Of a stretch of DNA of 64,000 bases, positions 11,804 through 22,996 are shown piece after piece (within the stretch, counting starts at the first letter, position 1; the number at the start of each line of letters is the position of its first letter). A program made the position numbers and the translations under genes. Source of the stretch: Portunus trituberculatus (taxonomy: Eukaryota > Arthropoda > Malacostraca > Decapoda > Portunidae); NCBI RefSeq assembly GCF_017591435.1, contig NC_059304.1:26544248-26608247 (forward strand). The letters are read 5' to 3'. Below the pieces are notes generated by a model. It was not told the origin of the DNA. It worked only from the letters and a program-made list of their open reading frames with translations, and made no database searches.

Positions 11804-11901
11804 CTGTCATGATCTTTAGGAAAGCGATAGAAGACCAAGTGTGGGTGGGTGCCCTTTGTCCTGCGACAAATAACACATGGATGCCCCACTCTAGTGTTCA
11901 T
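11804..11901 (-). CDS. THAP-like zinc-finger exon (first exon, partial)
   Basis: Minus-strand ATG at 11901 opens MNTRVGHPCVICRRTKGTHP followed by HLVFYRFPKDHDR, and the frame runs straight into a consensus splice donor (GACAG|GTAAGT, exon end at 11804). A C-x2-C pair followed by an FxRFPKD motif is the start of a THAP (C2CH) DNA-binding domain, where the Trp and the distal Cys/His would lie in the next exon. THAP domains occur in host proteins and in P- and hAT-type transposases. A longer upstream in-frame extension to 12057 exists but has no motif. No second exon was found, so this may be an isolated relic. Confidence 0.45.
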
Positions 11902-12409
11902 TTTTGCGGATTTCTTGAGAACATGCGGCGTGTAACCTGTCACTGCTCTGTGGGCCCTCTTGTTTGAGTGTTGACACATGTAAACATGCAGACGGATCAA
12001 CGGTGCTGATCTTGATCTTAAGCTGCAACACAGCGCCATCGCGTGAGTGAACCGCAAACAAGAAGAGTTGCCAGTTTCCCTAGGCTACACGGTAAATTGA
12101 CGCTTTCCAGTCTTGTTTATTTATATAGTCTTTGGTGGAATGTCCAATTGTCCACGGAACGCGTCATTTGAGCATACGTGAACAGTTGTAGCTCTGCCAG
12201 GCGCACGACTCATTCAAATATGCAGGACTCGGGAGAGACAGGATGAGACGGTGGAGTATGTGGTACTGAGTGTGTGAAGTATACCCGAGATAGGAATGCG
12301 ATAATGCAAGTGGAATTGGGGAATGTTTAAGTACAGAAGACAGGAGGAGAATGGATGGTGTTGAAATATCCCAGCCACATGAATGATAGGATGACTGATG
12401 CTGTGAAGG

Positions 12410-12575
12410 AGTTCTGGAGAGAATGTGGCGTGCTACATGTGTGAATCAGCAATGTGAAATATCGAGATTACCTTCTGTTTGCCGTTTTTTTTTTTCTACA
12501 GGAGTTCCGTTACAAAGGCCCTGATTCAGGAGCAATCCCAAGTCACCTGTAACATCAAGATAAGGATCAAGAAAT
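12410..12575 (+). mobile_element. Copy of CR1-like LINE leader
   Basis: Matches positions 1-190 in order: GAAGGAGTTCTGGAGAGAAT, GTGGCG, a T-rich stretch ending CTACAGGAG, CCTGATTCAGGAGCAATCCC and CACCTGTAACATCAAGAT. The preceding 150 bp reads like the C-terminus of an RTE-type RT in broken frames (SHMNDRMTDAVKEFWRECG), suggesting a chimeric repeat. Confidence 0.6.
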
Positions 12576-12665
12576 TTCCTTAATTTTGGGTAGTTTAAAT
12601 GTGGAGATAAATTATTCAAGTTCAACATTTTCACCTAAATGTTTCAGCAAAACAACAGTATTAAA

Positions 12666-12670
12666 TAATG

Positions 12671-12704
<34 letters not shown>

Positions 12705-12725
12705 ATAAATGAATAAATGAAATAA
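12666..12725. repeat. (AAT)n array with AATG extension
   Basis: Imperfect ATA trinucleotide repeat followed by a short AATGAATA run. Confidence 0.85.
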
Positions 12726-13345
12726 TAAAGAATATCAGCAGTAACAAGAAAAGCAAACTTTCAGTTATCTTAACGACATATTTAACTCTTTATAACGTTA
12801 CTATCATTAATATTGCCTTTATAAATAACTTCCTACGGCTGAAAGGGAAAATAAGCAAAAAAACGATGCGGCACGATAATTTGGGCAGTTGACGCGTTCC
12901 ATGGACGTTCCACCAGACCCTAAAAAAGAAAGACTGGAAAGCACCAAAATTAGGTGAAGAAAAGGCTAACTGCTTACTCTGATGTAGTTATTTCGTCCAA
13001 CACAAGAGGACGTCACCATCGCATGAACTAAAGATAGGCGAAATGAGTGGCGCAATGTAAATAAATAAAAACCTTCATACATAAGTCTTTAAATAGCTAA
13101 TATCTTGTATTAGGAAATTTTTTGCAATGATCAAATACGCTTTGCTTGACCCATATGTACTTATTTGCGAAGAAAAAAATATCAGTAAAGTAGACAGAAC
13201 AGTTAGCATCCACGGCCCGTGGCTGGCATGTGTGCATTTTCCTCACTCCATTCTGTATCAACAAAGTCCCTGCGAAGAAGAGGAGTGCTGAGGCCATCCA
13301 TGAGGAGCACACCTTCACGTCCTCTCCTGTGGATAGCCAGGAAAT

Positions 13346-13618
13346 TTTTTTTTTTTTACGTTAAGGCCTATTGCGCCTGTAGGCACACTTGAAGAGTGTA
13401 TGGGAAGCACTGTTCAGCTTCCGCCCATTAGTGGCAGGCAATTTTATTTATAGTGGTACCCATATTAGGGCCCATATCACCACCCAAGCTCATCTTGGGT
13501 GTAACCACCTAGAACATAGGTATCATGGTGACATGTAGGTAACTTTAAACCACTCGACAAATGACAAAGTGTTCAAGGCTGTACGTGATGGGATTCGAAC
13601 CTACGCGTGGACGTCTGC
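13346..13618 (-). mobile_element. tRNA-derived SINE (family 1), antisense
   Basis: Poly-T (13346-13358) followed by the 3' region (GCCTGTAGGCACACTTGAAG, CCCATTAGTGG, GGGCCCATATCACC) and the reverse complement of a polymerase III B box (GATGGGATTCGAACC) near 13590. The tRNA-like 5' end is truncated near 13618. Highly similar to 32291-32593 and 18675-18995. Confidence 0.85.
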
Positions 13619-13677
13619 ATATGTAGAGAGGCCGTAGGTTTTTACTACCTATGATGGCTTTGCCGTATTGACTGTAA

Positions 13678-14915
13678 ATGAACACCATGCAGACAGCCTC
13701 TTTTGTCCTGAAATTAAAACAGCCCTTGCACAATATGATTTCATCCCTGTCATGCCTCCAGAGCTTAAAGCAAAAAAGAGTCATCATCCCTAGAGTGGAT
13801 GACCTCATTTATGAATGGGGAATAGATGATATTACTGCTGAGATTGCTAAAAACAACTCCTGGATTGGTGAAGATTTAGAAGCAGTATACAAATTTCCGA
13901 ATTCATCCACACTAAAGCTCACCTATACTCAAACTAAGTTTGCCAAAAAATGTACGGAGATCGGAATTAAAGCTTTCAATATAAGCATCCCAGGATCAGA
14001 AATCAAACAGGAAACATATATTCCAATAAAATGTTGTATGCGGTGCTATGAATTAGAAGTACATTACACCAATGAATGCCCTAGGGGTAAGGACTACAAA
14101 CTTTGCTCCGAGTGTGCTAACGAAGGGCACGTATGGCATCAATGTAAGGAGCAGTATAAAAAAAATGTACGAACTGTGGAGAAAATCATAGTGCTCTAGC
14201 AATGAAGTGCAAAAAAAGGAAAGAAATAATAAGAGAAAAAATAATTCATGAGAGTGAGAAACATAGGATGACATATGCATATATTGCCCAAACTAATATC
14301 CCAGTTAATTTCTTAAATTACCATTTACCTCAAATCACAAAAGAAGAACTACTTATAATAAATATTTGTGTTGCACATGCTCACTGTAAAAGTCAAGAAA
14401 AGCCAGATAGTTATTCATATGAACTCACCAGAGTACTCAAAGCAAACAACTTACCAACCATAGTGATACCGGAGGATGACACAAACACAGCAGGAGCCGG
14501 TGCAGTAGGAGGGGACTTACTTTCTTCTGATCTTGACACAAGTAAACCAAAATCCATATTAAGTAGACAAAGTAGCGCTTGGGATTCAGAGGAGAACATT
14601 TACCCACTGGAAAGGATTAATGTAGAAGCAAGTGAATTAGGTCTGGAATTTTTCACTACTAAGAGCAATGGCTGGCCAAATAATTTTTCTACTGATGAGC
14701 TGGTTAAAGACATTCACAATAAAATTTTCAAATACAAATACACAAATAAGAATTTTTCAGAAGATCAGGTTTTGAGGAGTGTAAGGAGAGGGGATATCAG
14801 ACTAAAGAACTGTTGGTTTGCTGTACAAACTGGTGAATTTCGCAGAATAAGAAGTGGATTTGTTGAAGAACGTTCGCCACCAGAACCAAGGGATCCGCGC
14901 CTGAAGAAACGTTAA
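13678..14915 (+). pseudogene. Jockey-like LINE ORF1 (gag-like, frameshifted)
   Basis: Residues 40-130 of the first frame contain VDDLIYEWGIDDITAEI, WIGEDLEAVYKFPNSSTLKL and GIKAFNISIPGSEIKQETYI, an RNA-binding-type fold seen in LINE gag-like proteins. CCHC-type knuckles follow (CCMRCYELEVHYTNECP; CSECANEGHVWHQC). In a run of eight A near 14158-14165 the frame shifts; the other frame continues CTNCGENHSALAMKC, a third knuckle, and then the 14202-14915 frame of 237 codons ending near 14913. The shift lies in a homopolymer, so sequencing error is possible. The product would coat the element RNA. Confidence 0.75.
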
Positions 14916-14916
14916 C

Positions 14917-17633
14917 ATATTCAGTTACAATCTAACAATTATTCAACACAATGTTCTGCATTGGTGTACTAACAAACAGTCACTTATTACATCATATCTT
15001 GCAAAAGATCCTGATCTGATTTTATTAAACAGCCATGGGTTACAGTCATCTCAGGAGTTAAAAATTCCTGGTTATAGAGTATATAAAACCAACCATAGTG
15101 AAAGTATGTCAGACGGCTCTGCTATTGCTGTGAAATATAACATAAAACACAAATTGTATGATGACTTCGACACAGATTTTCTAGCTACGGAAATTGAAAC
15201 AAGTTTAGGCCCAGTAATAATTGCTACAACTTACTTACCCGCAAGGCGTCCGTATTTGCCGTATCCAGATATGCACAGACTTCTAAGTAATAATATTCCT
15301 ACTTACTACATTTTGGGAGATTTCAACGGTAGACACACAACTTTTGGTAATCAGGAGAATAATACTGTTGGGAAAAGTTTAATCAACTTAATCAATCAAG
15401 GAAAATTAATTCATCTTGGACCACATTTTCACACTTTTATTACTAGGAATTCAACAACAACACCGGATAAGATTTTTTTCAAATAAACATCACTACTTAA
15501 ATTGTCTTAGTGAACCTGGAGAACTAACTACTTCAGATCATTTGCCAGTAATTTTTAAACTTTCAACAAAACCAATTATAGTGGAGAAACTTAAAGTTTA
15601 TAGTTTTTATAAGGCCGATTGGGACTTGTTTAAGAACAAACTGGACTGGACCACAAATAACTAAAACAAATTTAGAGGGACATAATCCAGAACAGATAGA
15701 GGACAACACAAATAAATGGATAAATGTAGTGAAAAATGTTATGGATTCAGCCATTCCTAAATCAACAAATCAGTTTATTCACCAGCTAAGAATGACCAAA
15801 GAAATTAAGAATTTAGAGGCTCGCTTTAGAATTTTAAAAGAGTTTGCCGATCATTTTGGATGGACTACGAGACCGGTGTAAAGAATCCTATAATAAGAAC
15901 TGGGAAGACAAAATTATGTATATATCAGAGAACAGTAAGAACAGTAAACTTTTTTGGTGTAGAATAAAAGCTTTAAAAGGGAAGCATACAACTTATTCAA
16001 ATTACTTGAAAGACTCAGAAGGACAAAAATATTTTACGGACAAAGAAAAATGTGATATCATGGAAAATACTTGGAAAGACGTTTTAAAAAGTTCTGAAGA
16101 GGAGGAATGCTTTTTTGACACAAATCATTCCATTCACGTTGACCAATATATTAATATGAACATTAATAGAGTGAAAACCTTTCCTATAGACAATTTAAAT
16201 AGATTAAATACTGATAACTACCATACAAGAGAAATTATCTTAGATGAAATAAAATCTTATATTAAGCAATCAAAAAAGAAAGCCCCCGGCTCCACAAAGA
16301 TCAGTAACCAAATATTAGACAATTGTACTCCTTAGACTAGAACAACTGAAAAAAAATTTTAATGCATGCCTATATACTGGATTTTTTTCCAAATGCATTC
16401 AAGGAAGCAATACTAAAATTCATACCTGAAAAAGATAAAAGTCCATTACATCCTATAAACTATTGCCCTATATCTTTACTCGAAGTACCTGGAAAAATTT
16501 TGGAAAGAGCTATACTTGCAAGGCTAAATACTTTTTTATCGGAAAATAATATTCTCAAAGATAGACAACATGTATTTAGACCCTATAAAGGAACAACTAC
16601 AGCAATAACTACTACTTACGAAACAATTGCAAAGCACTAGCTGATAAAAAAAAAAAAACAGGTCTATCTAGTGCTCAGGGACATGGCCAAAGCTTTCGAT
16701 AAGGTTTGGCATAATGGCTTAAGATATAAACTTTTACGATTGGGACTCCCTGACATACTTGAAAAATTTTTATGTAATTTCCTGGATAATAGAACGGCTA
16801 AAATAGATATTGGCACCGAGTATAGTAACGTCATAAGATTATTAAGTGGTGTTCCTCAGAGAAGTGTTCTTTTGCCCACTCTCTACACTCTTTACACTAA
16901 TGACCTCCCCATAGCAGAATATGGTTGCACTGATATTATGTATGCTGACAATATCACACAAATAATAACATCACCTAGCAAATCTAAATGGATGATGAAA
17001 GCTAAAGTCGAACGCGATATTGAGAGAATTAATAAATTTGAAAGGAAATGGAAAATCAAAACAAGTGAAGAGAAATTTAAAATAATACCTATTGCTCAAG
17101 TGAAATCTAAGAAAATTACTGTTAACGAGAAAGAAATTGAAACTACCAACACCAGGAAACTTTTGGGTCTATACATTTCAGTTACTGGATTCGTAGGTCA
17201 CATTACCAAAACTATTAAAAAGGGGAGAGGTATATTAACTCAATTAAGGCGTTTTCGTAACTTAACACCAAAAATGAAAGCGATATTAGTCAAAACATTA
17301 CTTATTCCTGTACTGGAATATCTATCTATTCCTATCTGTGTGGCGTCAGCAACACAGAAAAGAAAATTGCAGACTGTCCTCAATATAGCAGTACGATTTA
17401 TTCATTGCAATGAGCCAGAGGTATTGAATACCGAGGAATTACATAACAAATACAACAATACTCCTCTAAATATCTCCAACTACCATAAAGCAAGAAAAAT
17501 CTGGGAAGCCATACGAGCCTGCGAAAGCGACCAATTCGAAGCACTAGTGACTCCACGCGAAAACACACACACGTGGTACCCTAAAAGTAGTCACATAATT
17601 AGCTTGGAACCACCACAGGCAATTATTACGTGA
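14917..17633 (+). pseudogene. Jockey-like LINE ORF2 (endonuclease + RT, broken)
   Basis: The open frame from 14917 gives the endonuclease start (NVLHWCTNKQSLITSYLAKD, LLNSHGLQ), then GDFNGRHTTFG near 15320. A shift in a T run at 15475-15483 precedes TTSDHLPVIF. RT motifs: PINYCPISLLEVPGKILERA, DMAKAFDKVWHNGL (16682), GVPQRSVLLPTLY and MYADNI (16936). The normally invariant YADD box is YADN, and GVPQG is GVPQR. The C-terminus ends at 17633 without RNase H. Reading is interrupted at 15485, 15663, 16335 and 16640. Confidence 0.8.
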
Positions 17634-17998
17634 CATTTTTAATTTTCTTTTTAGTTTTCACAGGTTGTCATCGGATGTGGAAGCGGAAGAGAAGCCGAAG
17701 AGAACGAAGCGGACGGAGACGATTGTCAAAGGACGAGGACAAGAAGAGGATGAAGCAGAATTCCTTCTATCTATAATCATTTATGTTCTACTTGTTTTTC
17801 AAAACTATCTCTACTCATACAACTAACTCACTCTTTCTTAATCACAATTCAATTAATTATATTGGTTGCAATATAACTCATATTTTTACACTGTTCATTA
17901 CTCATTCTAGGTCACAGTGCCCTGCAGTCTAAGGTTAGGGAGTATAGTTGTGTCCCTTCTGGGAAGGTCTGTCCTGAATTATACCTCACTGGATGTAC

Positions 17999-17999
17999 A

Positions 18000-18060
<61 letters not shown>

Positions 18061-18150
18061 CGCACTAAAAGAGACAGAAATACCTTCGCCAGAAGTCTCT
18101 CTCTCTCTCTCAATCGCACTAAAAGAGACAAATACCTTCGCCAGAAGTCT
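17999..18150. repeat. (CT)n with tandem 47-bp duplication
   Basis: (CT)n to 18057, then two copies of a unit running CAATCGCACTAAAAGAGACA plus ATACCTTCGCCAGAAGTCT, separated by a short (CT)n, in the 3' region of the LINE. Confidence 0.88.
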
Positions 18151-18621
18151 GAGTCTTAGGGACAGCTGTGGTTCTGGGGGCGCATTTGTGGCTGTTTGGA
18201 TGACTACATGAATGATTGTGTATGTTTGATGTCAGGTTGTAATTTGTAATTAAGCTAAACAATTAATAATGTCAGAGTGAGTCTCGGTGTATGTTTGTAA
18301 ATAGTTTTATGCATAATGTTACTAAATAAAAACACATAAAACAAATAAAATTAGCAATGTGGCCAGCCCACAAACTATCTTTCTCCTACTTTCTATCACC
18401 CGTTCTCCTCCCACCCACTTTCTCTTAGCTAGCTGTCTTCTTTTTCACCCACCTTAAAAAAAAAAAGTCTTTCTTCTGTACTGTCCTTGGTTCCACTTCG
18501 TACTGTTGCACCCTACAGCCACCGCCAAGACGCTGCCACGTCAGCGAACGAGCAAATTAACACTGCATGTGTGGGATCAACCGTTACAAGAAGCATAATT
18601 TCAGAAATATCATATTTATGG

Positions 18622-19237
18622 TGCAGTAGTAGCAGTATTGGTAGAAGTAGTAGTAGTAGGAGTAGTAGTAGTTTAGGGAGACGGTGGCGTAGTTGATAAG
18701 GTGGTGAGCGTGGGATCGGGCAGATGTCCATGCTTAAGTTCGAATCCCACCACTTACCGTCTTGAAACTGTCATTTCTCGAGTGGTTTAAAGTACCTACA
18801 TGTCACCATGATACCAAGGTTCTAGGTAGAGGTGTAGGTACTACCTAATTACTTTATATCAAAGATATGCTTGGGTGGTGATAAGGCCCTCAATATGGGT
18901 TCCACTATAAATAAAATTGCCTGCGCTGCTAATGGGTGGAAGCTGGACAGCGTTTCCCTTACTCTTCAAGCATACCTACAGCCGCTATAGGCTATGACAA
19001 AGTAGTATTAGTAGTAGCATTAGTAGTATCGTAGTAATAGTACCAGTAGTAGCAATAATAGCAGTAGTAATTGTAGTAGTAGTAGCAGTAGTACTAGTAG
19101 TAGTAGAAGTAGTAGCAGTAAAAGTAGTAGTATTAATAGTACTCAAAGTAGTAGTAGTAGTAGTGGTAACAGTAATTATAGTAGTAGTAGTAGTAGTGGT
19201 AACAGTAATTATAGTAGTAGTAGTCATAGCAATACCA

Positions 19238-19279
<42 letters not shown>

Positions 19280-19326
19280 ATAGCAGTAGAAGTAGTAGTA
19301 ATGGTAGTAATAGTAGAAGTAGTAGT
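18622..19326. repeat. Imperfect (GTA)n array split by a SINE
   Basis: Trinucleotide array at 18622-18672 and 19003-19326 with AGT/GTA and degenerate variants (GGTAAT, AGAAGT). Open in several frames as poly-Val, poly-Ser or poly-Tyr, which is an artefact. Copy A of the I-group LINE abuts its right end. Confidence 0.9.
18675..18995 (+). mobile_element. tRNA-derived SINE (family 1), near full length
   Basis: Starts GGGAGACGGTGGCGTAGTTG, a tRNA-like head with A-box region (TGGCGTAGTTGATAAGG) and B box (AGTTCGAATCCCACCAC). The conserved body (TCGAGTGGTTTAAAGTACCT, ATGTCACCATGATACCAAGG) and 3' part (AATGGGTGGAAGCTGGACAG, CTTCAAGCATACCTACAGCC) follow. Inserted within the (GTA)n array; the repetitive flanks prevent a target-duplication call. 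Confidence 0.88.
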
Positions 19327-19347
19327 AGGATGGATGGATTTGCGTTA

Positions 19348-19378
19348 GGCGCCGCAACAGCTGGGGTCATATGGCGCC
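19348..19378 (-). promoter_or_regulatory. Conserved 31-nt 3'-terminal hairpin of the I-group LINE
   Basis: Two GGCGCC hexamers spaced exactly 25 nt start-to-start enclose CATATGACC...GTTGC-type sequence. The same arrangement is at 35746-35776 (copy B), 45925-45955 (C) and 48785-48815 (D), and in degraded form at 63922-63954 (E). Being self-complementary, the hexamers can pair as a 6-bp stem. Its fixed position just before the tail suggests an RNA structure recognised by the element RT (inference). Confidence 0.6.
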
Positions 19379-19593
19379 GCAACTATAGTCTTAAAAAAAA
19401 ACTAAAAGTAGTTAAAAAAAAATTTAAACTAAAGTTAACTAAAAAATAAGACTACAATAAGATTAAAAAAAACATTAAAATACATAATAAGAAATAAAAT
19501 TTACAAATTGGGGATGAGGCCCGCTTCTCCCAGAAAGCTAAAAACGTCATGGCCAGGGGCCAGAGAAGCTGGTCCAAGGACCTTTGAGAGATA

Positions 19594-22500
19594 TTAGACA
19601 CCGCTATCCCTACCGCGACAGCAGTAGAGGTAGCGGTGTCGTAACTCGATCAAACTAGGGCACTCTAGCAACAGGTGCCGCACGGTGAGCGACACCAAGC
19701 AGTCATCACAGTAAGGTTGAAAGTCCCTGGTCAGGAGGTACCTTTGTGTAAGGTACGTGTGACCTATACGAAGTCGCGCCAATAAAGTCTGTAAATGTCG
19801 ATCCCGGACATGGGTGTAAGTCCACTGAGGGAGTGTGGAAGTAGTGATCTCTCCCATTTTCGAGGTTGCGACCCCCGTTAGCCATCTCTTCTGCCAAATT
19901 GCTGCAACTGCCTCACGAATTGCATGAAATACATCTCGAAACGGAACAGGGGAAGGAAATGGAGCGCGACTTGAAGCCTCTTTAGCGAAGCGGTCTGCGT
20001 GTTCATTCCCTGGAACACCTACGTGACCAGGGACCCAACAGAACCCAACACGATATCCTCGTTTGGTAAGAAGATATAGCCACTCCAGGGCTGATAAAAC
20101 CAAAGGGTTAAGGGAGACAGTGCAGGAGAGAACAGTAAGAGCACTGCGACAGTCACTAAAAATTGTAAAAGACGAAACCGGGAGAGTAAAAATAATCTGT
20201 AAAGCTAGGACTATGGCAGACAGCTCCGCAGTAAAGACGGAGGCTACCGAAGGAAGGCTGCCAGACCGATAAAAATAGAGGAAAACCACACTAAATCCAA
20301 CGCCTGCGTCGGATTTGGAACCATCAGTAAAAACAGGGATATCATCAGAATGCATAAAAAAGTGTTCTAAAAACCGTGTGTGGGACAGAGCTGGCAGAAA
20401 ATCCTTCTTGCCATCCATGGCAGGGCATAATGAGATAACAGGAAGCTGCAAATAACCGAATCGTGGGAGCCGGAAAATGTACACAGGAGTGGGGTCGATA
20501 GATAACTCCGCCATGAGATTTGCAACTCTAAGGCCAAAAGGTTTAGGAGACTCGGTCGAGTGACATACGCCTGCGAACGCGAGTCCCGCAACATTGACAG
20601 ACAAGGGACAGAATCAGGAAGACGGTGGGTGCGAAACGAACACCGGAGCATCGAAGACTGGCGCCGGAGGTCGAGCGGCCAGAAACCAGCATCCACTAGA
20701 AGCCTAGGTATTGGAGATGTCCGAAATGCACCTGTAGCCAAGCGGACCCCAGCATGATGCACGGAGTCAAGCGTGCGTAGTCGTGCATCCGTTGCGGATG
20801 AGTAGATCTCACAGCCGTATTCCAGCTTGGGAAGTATGAGTGTACGGTGAAGCAGCAGCAACGTGTCCCTGTCCGCACCCCAAGAGGTGTGACTTAAAAC
20901 CCGAAGAAGGGATAATGCCTGCCGACAAGGCACCTTAAGAGAACGGAAATGGGGAACCCAGGTGAGACGGTTGTCAAATAAAAGGCCAAGATATCGAGTC
21001 GCCTCCTCGCATGAGAGGCGTCTATTGGCGAGGTATAAATCCGGGTCTGGATGGACACCACGGTTGCGACAAAAATGTATGGCTATGGTCTTGGAGGTGG
21101 AGAATCGAAAACCGTTCATGTTGGCCCAACTGGACACCCTATTGATCGCCAGTTGGATCTTGCGCTCAATCGGTGACATCCTAGCTGCAGCAAATGAAAT
21201 ACATATATCATCAACATATAAGGAGCTGTGAATGCCATCTGGGAGAGTATCAATAACACCATTAATGGCGACTGCGAATAGTGTAACACTAAGAATACTT
21301 CCCTGTGGGACACCATCATTTAGAGCAGTAGCCTCAGAGAGAACGCTCGTCTGGATAAAAACTGCTGAATAAAAATAGGAAGGTGGCCACGAAGGCCAAA
21401 ATTAAAAAAAGAAGACTGTAAAATGCCATGACACCAAGCCGTGTCGTAGTCCTTCTCCAGGTCAAAAAACAGTTACTTGATGGTGGTGATTAGCGAAGGC
21501 CTCACAAATAGAAGACTCTGGAGATAAAAGAGCATCAGTAGTAGACCTCATCTTTCGGAAGCCGTATTGTACCGAGGACAGGTACTTCCCCCTCTCCAAG
21601 TACCACATGAGTCTTACATTAACCATCTTTTCTAGTACTTTACAAATGCAGGACGTCAACGATATAGGACGATAGTTCGTAGCCTGAAGATTATCTTTTC
21701 CAGGCTTCGGAAATGGGAGAACCACTGCCACAGCCCAAGAAGTTGGAAAGTCACCGGTATGCCAAATCATATTATAAAGATTTAATAAAAAGTTAAAAGC
21801 ACTGTCAGACATGTGGCGCAAGAAGGCATAAGGAATATCATCTGGGCCAGGAGAAGAGTCATGACATTGGGACAAAGCAGTCCGCAACTCGGCGGCAGAG
21901 AAAGGGACATTATAAGACTCCCCTCCTGTGGAAAAAAAAAATTTATGCCGAAAGATTCCATTCTCTGGTGGTGACGTGCGCCCGGGGCTGCAAGATGCCT
22001 TCGGGAAACACTGACAAAGTGCTCTGCGAAGAGGTCGGCGACAGTCCTAGGGTCTGCCACCGTTCGCCCAGAAGACAACAAAACTGGTGGGGAAGGAGCA
22101 GAATACTTCCCAGCAATTCGGCGAACTTCGTTAAAGACATCCGTAAGAGGAGTGCGGGCACTAATGGAAGAGACATAAGCTTTCCAAGAGGCTCTTTGTG
22201 CCTCTTTCAAAACGCGGCGGGCTCGAGCTCGGCAGCACCGAAAAGCGTCCAGACACTGCGGGTCCCCACGATGTCGCCGGAGACGAGAGAAAGCTGCCCG
22301 TTTCTCTTTCACCGCTTCAGTGCATGCTGCGTTCCTACCAAGGACGGGACTGTGGCTCAGAGTTCACAGATTATAATAAAATCGGAAAGTTGTCACTACC
22401 GTGTAAATCCGGTAGGACCCGCCAATTAAAATCAAGGAAAGAATTAGATGTACACAGAGAAAGATCGATAGCGGAAAAAGTCTCAGTAGGATTGTGGAAA

Positions 22501-22996
22501 TGTGTAACATCCCCAGAATTTAAAACCTTCAATCCCTTATCCTCAATAAAAGAACCGATTAAAACCCCACATGGATTACTAGCACCTTCATCCCACAATG
22601 GGTGACGGCCGTTAAAATCACCCAATAAAAGAAAAGGCGGAGTCAGCTGACGCACCAGGCCGTCAAGCTCACCCCTGGAGACAGGAAGCCGGGGAGGGAG
22701 ATATAAACTGCAAATAGTGTAGGATCGTCCCATAAAACCTTAACAGCAACCACCTGAAGAGGAGAGTTGAGTTGCAAGGGGACAACAGGTATGTCTTGAC
22801 GGACAAGGATAGCTGTGCCACCGTGGTGGCCCTGGTCAGGGAAAGGAGTGCTAAAAAAGGCACGATAGCCAGGAGGACTAGAATAAGTACTATCACCTAG
22901 CATAGTCTCTTGTAAAGCTACACAGGCTGGAGAGAACTCCGACAATAAAGCTCGGAGTTCCCCCCACGAGGCGCGAAGGCCTCTACAGTTCCACTG
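19594..22996 (-). pseudogene. I-group LINE copy A ORF2 (EN-RT-RNase H)
   Basis: Pieces read in order on minus: endonuclease (QWNCRGLRASW, ACVALQETMLGDS, GDFNGRHPLWDE, HGSDNFPILL), with a shift near 22740 and a deletion near 22340 that joins PQSRP to the linker; linker (EKRAAFSRLRRHRGDPQCLD); RT (SSPGPDDIPYAFL, NYRPISLTSCICKVLEKMVN, QYGFRKMRSTTDALL, NDGVPQGSILSVTLF, SLYVDDICISFA); RNase H (PVFTDGSKSDAGVGFSVVF, AELSAIVLALQ, FSDCRSAL, NEHADRFAKEA), giving all four acidic residues; and a terminal CDDCLV...RHLLLECPS zinc-knuckle-like motif. RT YVDD is intact, but the frame is broken near 22740, 22340, 21930, 21470 and 20600. The product would nick, reverse transcribe and remove template RNA. Confidence 0.85.

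Larger units (their letters stand above)
12101..12945. mobile_element. TIR-bounded block of unknown type (about 845 bp)
   Basis: About 60 bp at 12101-12166 (CGCTTTCCAGTCTTGTTTAT, GGTGGAATGTCC, GGAACGCGTCA) is imperfectly repeated in inverted sense at 12890-12945 (TGACGCGTTCC, GGACGTTCCACC, AGACTGGAAAGC). The interior holds a LINE 5' fragment (12410-12575) and an (AAT)n run. No clear target duplication or transposase. It could be a DNA-transposon derivative or a pair of inverted repeats. Confidence 0.5.
13670..18352 (+). mobile_element. Jockey-like LINE
   Basis: Two-ORF non-LTR retrotransposon on the plus strand: ORF1 (13678-14915) with CCHC knuckles, a 1-base-shifted junction, ORF2 (14917-17633) with AP endonuclease and RT but no RNase H, then a roughly 700-bp 3' region ending in an A-rich stretch near 18310-18350. 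The 5' end is not complete. Codon and base use is AT-rich, distinct from the GC-balanced I-group copies next door. Several single-base shifts and an altered RT active site show it is inactive. Confidence 0.8.

Noticed and set aside
11671..11967. 98-codon plus-strand ORF opposite the THAP-like exon
   Set aside because: No motif; the better evidence (Cys pair, FxRFPKD, splice donor) is on the other strand.
18985..19357. Poly-Thr, poly-Val and poly-Tyr ORFs
   Set aside because: Products of the (GTA)n array.
21968..22605. Plus-strand ORFs of 130-150 codons opposite copy A ORF2
   Set aside because: They are complementary shadows of conserved LINE coding sequence; similar shadows occur at the same place opposite copies B and C.
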